Below, piece after piece: positions 6,222 through 13,679 of a stretch of DNA of 14,608 nucleotides (position 1 is the first letter of the stretch; each line of letters begins with the position of its first letter). The stretch comes from Bacteroidota bacterium (GTDB lineage: Bacteria; Bacteroidota; Bacteroidia; Bacteroidales; Tenuifilaceae). The position numbers and the translations under genes are program-made. Below the pieces are notes generated by a model that saw nothing but the letters and a program-made list of their open reading frames with translations, was not told the origin of the DNA and did no database searches. Location of the stretch: positions 1 to 14,608 of the forward strand of contig JAEXVC010000267.1 of assembly GCA_023406715.1 (NCBI GenBank), read 5' to 3'.

Positions 6222-8147
6222 TTATTGTTTTTTCTTCAGAACTAATGTTGACCTATAATTTCTATTTATTTGATCAACCATTTTATTCCAATCATTAAAC
6301 TTATCCTTTAGTATGATTAAGAAATCGTAATAAATTACTTTTTCAAGAACGATAAAATCTTTTTGTAATCTATAGTCTAAGGAGAATCTTAAAAAGCCAA
6401 AATTGCCACTATCACTTTGAGGCATATATTTTACTTCATATCCATCGGGTATTTTGAATCGAGTAATTCGCTTTTCTTCGTATTGGAAATCATTGGATAT
6501 AGGAGAATAGAATGACGATGTATCAATTCTCATATCGCTTAAAGATTTATCAAGGTTTAGATTAATATATATCTCATCTTGAAAACTACTTGTATAATCA
6601 TTTATTTTAAACCAGTAACGGACCTCCGATGGTTGCTCTCTCTCAAAAACGTTATTAACAGCTACAGTATCAATCTTAAACTTATTGTTTCCCATTGCAA
6701 AAAGTTTAGAAAAACGCTTAGGATAATCATTTACTTTTTGGCCTTCCAGCGCCGAAGCTAACTCATACTTATTAAATCCAGTGTGAGTTCTTCTACCATA
6801 TCCCTCAACAACATTTCCTGATAATACAATATTTACACTATCGATTATTTTGCTGTTTGATGAGGCAAAAACTGGAACTTTATAGATTTTATAGTTATTA
6901 TTATCCAGGCTCACCATAACTTCTTTCCCTTGAATATGGTATGGAGGAATACCAAAATCCAAATAATTAAAAGTGCCATCAAGAATTGTAAATGTATCAT
7001 TAATAGGATAGGCAACTACCATATGATTATCAACCAAAGGCAAAGGAAGTTGATAGTAAGAATACGGAATTCTTCTTGTTCCAACCCATGCCAAATATGC
7101 CTTTAAATTAGCAATTTCTAGCATTTTCCGGATTAAACCAGACATTCCCTTGCAGTCTCCATATCTTTTTTTAAAAACCTCAACTGGATCGCTCGGTACA
7201 AAGCCTTGGTATCCCTCAGAATACGCTATGTATTTAACATTATCCTGTACCCAATAATAAACTGCTTTAACTTTTTCAATTTCCGATTTCTGAGCAGTGA
7301 TGCTATCTACTAAACTTTTCAATTCATCACTTGAAGAATTATTCATTCTTGCAAGGAATCCATTATAAAACTTGTGTAAATCATCTATTTTCCCATAATA
7401 ATTTTGAACTTTTCCATTTGACTTGAATTCCTCAACAAACAAATTTATATGAGGACTAAAATGGCTAAGACTAAAGTGATTTGTCACAAGATATTTATAA
7501 GGAGGTATATCTTTTACTTCCCATTCGTAGTAGTTATATTTTCCCTTGGAATACTTTTTAAACCCAATATCTATTAACTCCTGGTTGAATATTTTAAAAC
7601 CCAGTTTAATATCTTTATGTACCTTAGCTATAACTTTTGACTTAACAAGCGGAACATAAGCTTGAAAAAAACTGTTCCCAATAAATCTTGGATTGGAATA
7701 AACCGAAGTATAACTCAATTTAGTTATAGCACCTTGAGTTAAGGACGGATAGGCAAACTGTATTTCTTTGGTATCATCATAAAAAGTGTTCCTATCATCA
7801 TCATGATGAATATCAAATTGCTTAACTTTTATTCTTTCATAACCATTACCCTTTGGTATTAATGATTCTGCTTTTAAATCCTCTATTGAAGAGAAAGAGC
7901 CGTAGTATACATAATCATTAGTAAACCCTTTTGCATATTCATTCAAAATAACCACATCCTTCGAGAAATTTTCCCTTACAGAAAGTGTATCATCAACTAT
8001 GTCAAATAAATATTGAGTTTCTATGCTTAAAATAACAGCATTATACTTAGAGTATTTTGCTTTTATTTCATCGAAATTTATTTTATCCTGTGAATAAACA
8101 GCAAAAGAAACAGATAATAATATAATGAATGAAAAATACCTTGTCAT
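6222..8147 (-). CDS. exported DUF3857 / transglutaminase-like protein with intact catalytic triad
   Basis: The 641-residue product starts at the ATG at 8147 and has a signal peptide (1-19, cleavage before Gln20-Asp21). Residues about 60-225 resemble DUF3857, including S-I-E-D-L-K-A (87-93) and L-I-P-K-G-N (96-101). The transglutaminase-like core spans about 290-400 with the full triad: Cys332 in Y-G-D-C-K-G, His375 in D-N-H-M-V-V-A-Y and Asp390 in I-L-D-G-T-F-N. The rest is beta-rich. Members of this fold act as proteases, peptide cross-linkers or deamidases; the substrate here is unknown. The start is 2 nt after the stop of the TPR/MORN gene, so translational coupling is likely. The downstream gene encodes a similar protein lacking Cys and His, which suggests a duplicated pair with divided roles. 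Confidence 0.88.
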   Translation of the reverse strand: MTRYFSFIILLSVSFAVYSQDKINFDEIKAKYSKYNAVILSIETQYLFDIVDDTLSVRENFSKDVVILNEYAKGFTNDYVYYGSFSSIEDLKAESLIPKGNGYERIKVKQFDIHHDDDRNTFYDDTKEIQFAYPSLTQGAITKLSYTSVYSNPRFIGNSFFQAYVPLVKSKVIAKVHKDIKLGFKIFNQELIDIGFKKYSKGKYNYYEWEVKDIPPYKYLVTNHFSLSHFSPHINLFVEEFKSNGKVQNYYGKIDDLHKFYNGFLARMNNSSSDELKSLVDSITAQKSEIEKVKAVYYWVQDNVKYIAYSEGYQGFVPSDPVEVFKKRYGDCKGMSGLIRKMLEIANLKAYLAWVGTRRIPYSYYQLPLPLVDNHMVVAYPINDTFTILDGTFNYLDFGIPPYHIQGKEVMVSLDNNNYKIYKVPVFASSNSKIIDSVNIVLSGNVVEGYGRRTHTGFNKYELASALEGQKVNDYPKRFSKLFAMGNNKFKIDTVAVNNVFEREQPSEVRYWFKINDYTSSFQDEIYINLNLDKSLSDMRIDTSSFYSPISNDFQYEEKRITRFKIPDGYEVKYMPQSDSGNFGFLRFSLDYRLQKDFIVLEKVIYYDFLIILKDKFNDWNKMVDQINRNYRSTLVLKKKQ

Positions 8148-8149
8148 CT

Positions 8150-11100
8150 CTATTTTTTATATCCTACAAAACTGCCACTCCAATAATTCTCAACCTTTAG
8201 TAACTTTCCGTTGATGTCAAAATGCTTATGCTCCCCATTTACTTCATCATTCAAATAGGGGGTTATGGTTTTTATATTGCCATTTTCCCAATACTCAATA
8301 TAATCGCCTTGATATAAACCATATTCACAGGAATACTTCAACTTCGGATTACCATTAACATAGTATTCTATATAATTACCATGCAATTTCCCATCCTTAA
8401 ACTCTCTTATTTGCCTTATTGAACCATTCCTATAGTATCTTTTTTGGAAACCATCGGGTAAATAGTTTTTAAATTGTTGCTCAAAACTTGGAGTACCATC
8501 TGCATAATATGCAAGAACAGGTTGTCCTCCATCAGTAATAAGTAACGTATCGGAAAGTCCAGCACTTTTGTTGTACTGATAGCCAAGCAGTTCACCGTCA
8601 GAATAAATTAACTTAACCATTAAATCACCATTAATATCATAATGCATAACATCTCCATTATATTTATCCTCAAAGTAAGATTCCACAACACTCACGTTTC
8701 CATTTTCATAATATGCTGTATGAATAGAATCGTTCATATTGTTAAAATACTTTTCAACATAACTTATTTTACCGCTTTCATAAAAATTAACCCAAATACC
8801 TTCCTTTATGTCGTTCAAATAATTTCCTTTAGTTAGAATTTTACCATCTTCTGAATATCGGGTAAACTCTCCTTCCTTGTTACCATTAAGAAAAGAATAC
8901 ACTGAAGACTCCTTCCCATTTGGATGATACCATTTAAACATTCCGTCATACCTACCTCCCAACATGCTAGACTCTGACAAAATAATATTATTGGAGCTCT
9001 TACTTGTATATTTTGTTGTCTCTAAGAAATTGATATAGTTAGTTCTCTCCCCTTTTTCGTCAAACTCTTCCTGAACTAGCAATGAGTTATCTTTAAACTT
9101 ATTTCGCATTTTAACTTTACCATCGACTGCATAATAAGTAACAAAACCATTAAGTTTATTTTTAATTACATAAGAAGTGTACTCCATTGTTCCATTCTCT
9201 AAGAAATTACTCCACAAGTTATCCTGCTCTTCATCCTTATAGTACCCTTTGGCAATTACAATTCCACTCGGAGTATAACCAGTATAAGGGCCTTGAAGTG
9301 TGCCTTTAACATAACTATAAACTTCTTTCAGAGTTCCATTGGGGTGGAAATACTTATATTCTCCATCAATTTCACCATCTTTGTAATTAAATACTTGATT
9401 TGGATTGCCATTTCTATAATAGTTTGTCCAAACGCCAACTCTCACTCCCTTATTAAATTCTCCAGACGTTCTTTTTTTGCCTGGGCTAAAGTATGTAACG
9501 AAACTGAAAGTCCCTTTTGAATTTCCATAAACAGAATACTCTTTGCCACTCTTGTCTATCGATGCAACTCGAATAATAGTTCCATTATCATATTTTTCCT
9601 CAAGAACCTTTTCTCCTTTATAGTTGAAGTAAGATATCAATCCATGATAATTTCCTTCAGAGTTCACATTACTTAAGCTTTCTAAAACACCATTATAATG
9701 ATACTCTTTTATTTCGCCAGAAACTTTTTCATTTGAAAAAGTCAATGTTTTCTTCAAATTACCGTTACTATAGAAATACTCCCAAATGCCATTTTCTTTT
9801 CCAGCATTGTAAGCACCTTTAGCACTCAACTTTCCATTAATAAAGTATTCCGTAAACTCTCCTTCCAAAACCCCATTTTTATAAAAATATTTGGAAGCCA
9901 ATTTGCCGTTCGGATGAAATGAATTATAATATCCATCCAACTTATCATCGGTATAATTAAACTCTTCCTTTACAATGCCAGATGGATAAAATATCTTACC
10001 TACGCCATGCCTTTTACTACTCTTAAAATTTGTTACTTGCTGATTAACACCAAATAAATCAAACCAACGAACATCACCGCTTACTTCATTATTAATATAA
10101 TTTGCAACAAGACTCACTTTCTCTGTTTCATGAAACTTTTTAAACTCTCCTTCCAAAACCCCATTTTTATAATGCTCTACCACTTTTAAAAGTCCATTGT
10201 CGTAATAGTACTTCCATTCACCCTCCTTTTCTCCATTTGCAAATTTACCTGTAGACATTAACTCTCCATTTGAGTAATAATAAATATAAATACCCTCTTG
10301 TTTCCCCTCCGAATTCAAATTTCCCAATGAGTAAAGACTACCGTTATCGTATTTGGAACAGTCTAATGTATAGTCCTTACCATCAATATTAATACTTCGG
10401 GATTTCCCTATTGTAGAAAGTTTACTTCCAGTATTATAAAACTCCTTTAAAGTTTTCTCATTTTTTTTCTGATACTTAACAACTGACTCACGCCCTGATG
10501 AACGTAAAATGGTGTAAAGAAATGGTTCTAGATGCTCTCCTTCCTTGATTTCTTTAAAAAAAGGAAAATATAACTGTGCCCAAAAATCACTTGACTCAGA
10601 ATTATATGGTAAAGACTCTAAAAGAAGTTGAGTTTGCCTTACAATACTGGCATCAAAATCAATTGCAGATTTATATCTAGAACTTAAAGCAACTTTTGAA
10701 TTAATAAGATTATCAACATCCTCAAAAAGAGAATTTTCGGTGATTGGATCGATAAACTGTCCCATTGAAGTATCTCTAACACCCGAAACAAGATTCTCCA
10801 AGTATACCAGTATAGAATTACTTCGATTACTTGAAGGCTCTAAGGCCAAAAAAGTTTCTAAAGATAGTATTGCTTTAGTTATTAACCCCTGACGAGCCAT
10901 TAACATACCCAGATGCATATGACTCGAGGAATGATATACATTACAACGTAGTGCATCCTGGAAACACTCCTGAGCTTTTGAATAGTTTTTCTGATTTAAA
11001 TATGTAATACCTAAATTATAATACAATTGATAAGAGTATGGGTAACTCTTGATTGCCTCGTTATAAGTTTCTATAGCCTTTTCAGGGTTCCCTGAATAGT

Positions 11101-11410
11101 CATAAGATGTTCCCTTTGTTCTAAGTAAATACTGCCTATACCCACTTGGTTCAGCCAGTCCTTTATTTGCAATTATTATAGCACTATCATACTTCTCCAT
11201 TTGTAAATAGCATAGCGCCATTTCTGTTAACATATAGGTATAGTTGGAGTCATTCTCTTGAACCATTTTATACATTTTCAAGGCGTCCTCATACTTATTC
11301 TCATCGAAAAGAGATACTCCCTTTTTTATAATTTCATCAGAAGATGTGTTCTGTGCATTTAAACTAACACCTATAAAAATTAAAAAGATAAATAATACTG
11401 TTTTTTGCAT
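8150..11410 (-). CDS. exported TPR plus MORN_2-repeat (YwqK-like) protein, 1086 aa
   Basis: The frame opens at an ATG at 11437, but the ATG at 11410 is preferred. It gives a clean signal peptide (1-19, cleavage before Gln20-Asn21) and a leader of about 35 nt from the predicted promoter, against under 10 nt for the upstream ATG. Numbering here uses 11410. Residues about 30-205 hold TPRs (for example N-Y-S-K-A-Q-E-C-F-Q-D-A-L near 142-154). A linker region spans about 205-330. From about 373 to the end comes a MORN_2-type array of the form G-x-x-x-x-Y-Y-x-N-G-x-L ... Y-x-x-G, about 24 clear repeats of 24 residues. MORN_2 repeats are beta hairpins found in YwqK-like proteins. Only a scaffold or binding role can be inferred. 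It is the first gene of an operon with two DUF3857 proteins. Confidence 0.87.
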   Translation of the reverse strand: MQKTVLFIFLIFIGVSLNAQNTSSDEIIKKGVSLFDENKYEDALKMYKMVQENDSNYTYMLTEMALCYLQMEKYDSAIIIANKGLAEPSGYRQYLLRTKGTSYDYSGNPEKAIETYNEAIKSYPYSYQLYYNLGITYLNQKNYSKAQECFQDALRCNVYHSSSHMHLGMLMARQGLITKAILSLETFLALEPSSNRSNSILVYLENLVSGVRDTSMGQFIDPITENSLFEDVDNLINSKVALSSRYKSAIDFDASIVRQTQLLLESLPYNSESSDFWAQLYFPFFKEIKEGEHLEPFLYTILRSSGRESVVKYQKKNEKTLKEFYNTGSKLSTIGKSRSINIDGKDYTLDCSKYDNGSLYSLGNLNSEGKQEGIYIYYYSNGELMSTGKFANGEKEGEWKYYYDNGLLKVVEHYKNGVLEGEFKKFHETEKVSLVANYINNEVSGDVRWFDLFGVNQQVTNFKSSKRHGVGKIFYPSGIVKEEFNYTDDKLDGYYNSFHPNGKLASKYFYKNGVLEGEFTEYFINGKLSAKGAYNAGKENGIWEYFYSNGNLKKTLTFSNEKVSGEIKEYHYNGVLESLSNVNSEGNYHGLISYFNYKGEKVLEEKYDNGTIIRVASIDKSGKEYSVYGNSKGTFSFVTYFSPGKKRTSGEFNKGVRVGVWTNYYRNGNPNQVFNYKDGEIDGEYKYFHPNGTLKEVYSYVKGTLQGPYTGYTPSGIVIAKGYYKDEEQDNLWSNFLENGTMEYTSYVIKNKLNGFVTYYAVDGKVKMRNKFKDNSLLVQEEFDEKGERTNYINFLETTKYTSKSSNNIILSESSMLGGRYDGMFKWYHPNGKESSVYSFLNGNKEGEFTRYSEDGKILTKGNYLNDIKEGIWVNFYESGKISYVEKYFNNMNDSIHTAYYENGNVSVVESYFEDKYNGDVMHYDINGDLMVKLIYSDGELLGYQYNKSAGLSDTLLITDGGQPVLAYYADGTPSFEQQFKNYLPDGFQKRYYRNGSIRQIREFKDGKLHGNYIEYYVNGNPKLKYSCEYGLYQGDYIEYWENGNIKTITPYLNDEVNGEHKHFDINGKLLKVENYWSGSFVGYKK
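8153..10294 (-). repeat. array of about 24 MORN_2-like 24-residue (72-nt) repeats
   Basis: With numbering from the ATG at 11410, the repeat-opening glycine (or its substitute) falls at 373, 397, 421, 445, 469, 493, 517, 541, 565, 590, then 659, 683, 707, 731, 755, then 823, 847, 871, 895, 919, then 987, 1011, 1035, 1059. Another Gly at 1083 is followed by the stop. Within blocks the step is 24 residues (one step of 25). From 493 onward, blocks of five repeats alternate with about 44-residue degenerate spacers. The block starts 493, 659, 823 and 987 are 166, 164 and 164 apart. The DNA is mostly diverged, so these are old protein repeats. Confidence 0.85.
9853..10172 (-). repeat. 32-bp exact direct repeat within the MORN array
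   Basis: The segments 9853-9884 and 10141-10172 are identical over 32 bp and lie 288 bp apart, exactly four 72-nt repeat units. They encode the same peptide Y-K-N-G-V-L-E-G-E-F. Exact identity among otherwise diverged repeats points to recent gene conversion or duplication. Confidence 0.85.
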
Positions 11411-11451
11411 ACTTAATTCTTTTAAAATTATTTTCATTGTGAATTGATTAA

Positions 11452-11482
11452 CAAAATTAATCTTAAGAATTAATTTGGCAAA
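11452..11482 (-). promoter_or_regulatory. promoter of the TPR/MORN-DUF3857 operon
   Basis: On the minus strand TTTG (11482-11479), a 19-nt spacer and TAATTTTG (11459-11452) match the Bacteroidota consensus TTTG-N19-TAnnTTTG at every fixed base. Transcription should start at about 11445-11448, about 35 nt before the ATG at 11410 and under 12 nt before the ATG at 11437. An imperfect palindrome (11454-11476, arms meeting at CTTAAG) fills the spacer and the upstream part of the -7 box, and could be an operator. Confidence 0.75.
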
Positions 11483-11630
11483 TCAAAAAAAATGCTCTTC
11501 AACAAGGAATTCATATTTAGATGAAAAAAACTTAAACACATCAAAAAATATTTCTTAATAGATTAAATAGAATTTATAATCACAATAAATACCAAAGATA
11601 TCCTTCTATTTGCAATAAACCCGGAATAAT

Positions 11631-11664
11631 AAAAAAAGGATTGCCTTTTGGCAATCCTTTTTTA
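11631..11664 (-). terminator. rho-independent terminator of the oligoendopeptidase gene
   Basis: GGATTGCC (11638-11645) pairs with GGCAATCC (11650-11657) around a TTTT loop, flanked by A and T runs that extend the stem to about 14 bp. On the minus strand the stem ends in seven T (11637-11631). It lies about 18 nt after the stop codon at 11682. Confidence 0.9.
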
Positions 11665-11681
11665 CAAAGTATTATTTAAAA

Positions 11682-13568
11682 CTAAATTTTACCGGCCTCC
11701 TTTAGCGCTTTTTCGAGTTGATTAACAAGGTCGTCCATACGTTTAACTACAGCCATAAATGGCTCTTTTGTAGATAAATCAACTCCCGCATTCTTTAACA
11801 ATGTAACAGGGTAGTTACTTCCACCCGACTTCAAAAGAGTTAAATAACGCTCCTGTGCTTTTGCAGCATCCTGCTTAGTTTGCGCTTGTGCTATTTGGGT
11901 AAACAAACTCTGCGATGCAGAGAATGATACCGCATAGTTATAAACATAGTAATTATGGGTAAAGAAGTGAGTTACCCTTGGCCAAGCATACTTAAAGTTA
12001 TCGGAACGTTCAAATATATTGCCATTGTACTTCACATCAATATCATAGTATGTTTTTGCAATAATCTCTGAATTTATTGGGGCGTCCTTTTCAATCAATG
12101 TATATATAGCATACTCAAACTCTGCAAATTGGGATTGACGGTAAAAAGTACCAGCAATATTATCGATAGCCTGAACTAGCAAAGCAATTTTCTCATCGGG
12201 AGTTTTGGCATTTTTAATCATATGATCCAATAGCATATTCTCGTTGAATGTTGATGCAACCTCAGCAACCATCGATGTGTAATCAGAATATGTGTAGGGC
12301 TGATATTTGCTGCTCAACATGCTATGAATGGAGTGTCCTAATTCATGAGCAAGCGTAAATACGTTATCGCGCGACTCATTCCAATTCATCAAAATAAAAG
12401 GATGTACACCATAAATACCCCAACTATAAGCACCTGTTTGCTTTCCGGGTTTTTCATACACATCAATCCAACCTCCGGTTAAAGCAGTACCTAGCAAACC
12501 ATTGTACTCATCACCCATTGGTTTTAGACAATTCTTAACAACATCAACAGCCTCTTCCCATTTATAGGACTTAACATCGCTCGATAGTTCAAACGACTCA
12601 TCGGAGTAATAATATTTATCCAAACCTAACGCCTTCTTGCGTAACTCGCGGTACTTTAATAATGGTGCGGTGTTGCTGGATGCCACATCAATAAGATTAA
12701 AGTAAACATCTTTTGGAATCTTATTGGGTTCCAAGAACGATTCAAGTGTTGAATTATAACCCTGAAGCTGTGCACTTGCCCATAGATTTTGTGCAACTCC
12801 CATCCATATATCGGCATAGGTATTTTTGTTTTTAGCATAAACGTCCTCGCGTGCAAAGGCAGTAATTTTTCTATCGTTTTGGTTAGGATTTGTAGTAAAT
12901 ACCTTAGTTGCCGCAGCAGGACTTGTCACAATCTCCTCGCCAGTAGATAGAGTTACTTTATGGTACTCCATATCGGCCTTGGATAGTGAACTATATGTAC
13001 GCAAGGATGCACCTAACGCTTTACTAAAATAGGTTAGTGTTTTCTGTGTTTGCTCATCGAGTATACGGTCTAGTTGACTGTAGAAACTCTCAAAGTCGTG
13101 CGCATATATGGCAATTTCCTTATTCTCTTTCATCCAACCTTCAACCTTTTCACGTGGAATTGTTTTAAGCTCTGGGCCAATCCAAGCTGTATTACGACCC
13201 AATTCCGCACCTACAGTTTGAAGTTCAAGCAGTTTTGTAGAATAAATTGGATTTTTGCCATCAATATCCTTGCTTAATGAAGCATAAACATAAAGTTTGC
13301 TGAAAGTTTGAGAAATTTTCTCTGAGAATTTTTTATAATCCAACATCACCTGCGCACTCTCACCCAATCGACCTTTAAAAGAATCAAACTTTGTAATTTG
13401 TGATTTTATCCAGTCCAAATCCGCAGTCCAAGCCTCCCAGTTTTGGTAAACATCGGTTAAACGCCAGTTGTACTTATAAAAATCATCCTTTGTCTCAGTA
13501 CTAGCCTTAGGCTGGGCAAATAAGCCAATACCAAATAGCATAAATGCAATAGTTAATAGTTTTTTCAT
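11682..13568 (-). CDS. pepF: exported M3-family oligoendopeptidase (PepF-like)
   Basis: The 628-residue product is a zinc metallopeptidase of family M3, which cleaves short peptides. The signature L-A-H-E-L-G-H-S-I-H contains the zinc ligands His408 and His412 and the catalytic Glu409. The third ligand is probably Glu436 in V-A-E-V-A-S-T-F-N-E. The C-terminal F-F-T-H-N-Y-Y-V-Y-N-Y-A (535-546) carries the His and Tyr residues that line the active site in this family. An M3 N-terminal helical domain covers about 30-220. Unlike the classical cytoplasmic PepF, it begins with a signal peptide (1-18, M-K-K-L-L-T-I-A-F ..., cleavage before Gln19), so it should act in the periplasm or outside. It has its own terminator and a 111-nt gap from the upstream aminotransferase, so it is probably monocistronic. 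The length is normal and the motifs are intact. Confidence 0.93.
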   Translation of the reverse strand: MKKLLTIAFMLFGIGLFAQPKASTETKDDFYKYNWRLTDVYQNWEAWTADLDWIKSQITKFDSFKGRLGESAQVMLDYKKFSEKISQTFSKLYVYASLSKDIDGKNPIYSTKLLELQTVGAELGRNTAWIGPELKTIPREKVEGWMKENKEIAIYAHDFESFYSQLDRILDEQTQKTLTYFSKALGASLRTYSSLSKADMEYHKVTLSTGEEIVTSPAAATKVFTTNPNQNDRKITAFAREDVYAKNKNTYADIWMGVAQNLWASAQLQGYNSTLESFLEPNKIPKDVYFNLIDVASSNTAPLLKYRELRKKALGLDKYYYSDESFELSSDVKSYKWEEAVDVVKNCLKPMGDEYNGLLGTALTGGWIDVYEKPGKQTGAYSWGIYGVHPFILMNWNESRDNVFTLAHELGHSIHSMLSSKYQPYTYSDYTSMVAEVASTFNENMLLDHMIKNAKTPDEKIALLVQAIDNIAGTFYRQSQFAEFEYAIYTLIEKDAPINSEIIAKTYYDIDVKYNGNIFERSDNFKYAWPRVTHFFTHNYYVYNYAVSFSASQSLFTQIAQAQTKQDAAKAQERYLTLLKSGGSNYPVTLLKNAGVDLSTKEPFMAVVKRMDDLVNQLEKALKEAGKI

Positions 13569-13679
13569 ATAGATAAGATTTTATTTAGGTTTTTACTATA
13601 CGCCTTTGATTTACATTCAATGCAATAGTTTATTGTTTAAAGTTTATCAATACAGCTAAAGAGTATTAATTTACCCCTT

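Noticed and set aside
8642..9520. Plus-strand open frames at 8642-8836 and 9293-9520
   Set aside because: Both are antisense to the MORN repeat array; the translations have the odd Ile/His/Phe-rich make-up of reversed low-GC coding sequence.
8153..10294. CRISPR array or tandem DNA repeat
   Set aside because: The 72-nt periodicity lies in a continuous coding frame with diverged DNA; there are no constant repeats with variable spacers.
11593..11600. Second promoter upstream of the TPR/MORN operon (TATCTTTG on the minus strand)
   Set aside because: The -7 box matches, but no TTTG-like -33 element is at 19-20 nt and the start would lie about 180 nt from the gene; the 11452-11482 promoter is complete.
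12656..12856. 66-codon minus-strand open frame
   Set aside because: It is a shifted frame inside the oligoendopeptidase gene, which is intact through this stretch.
13569..13679. Promoter for the oligoendopeptidase
   Set aside because: No TAnnTTTG match was found on the minus strand of this 111-nt gap; a promoter may exist but cannot be placed.
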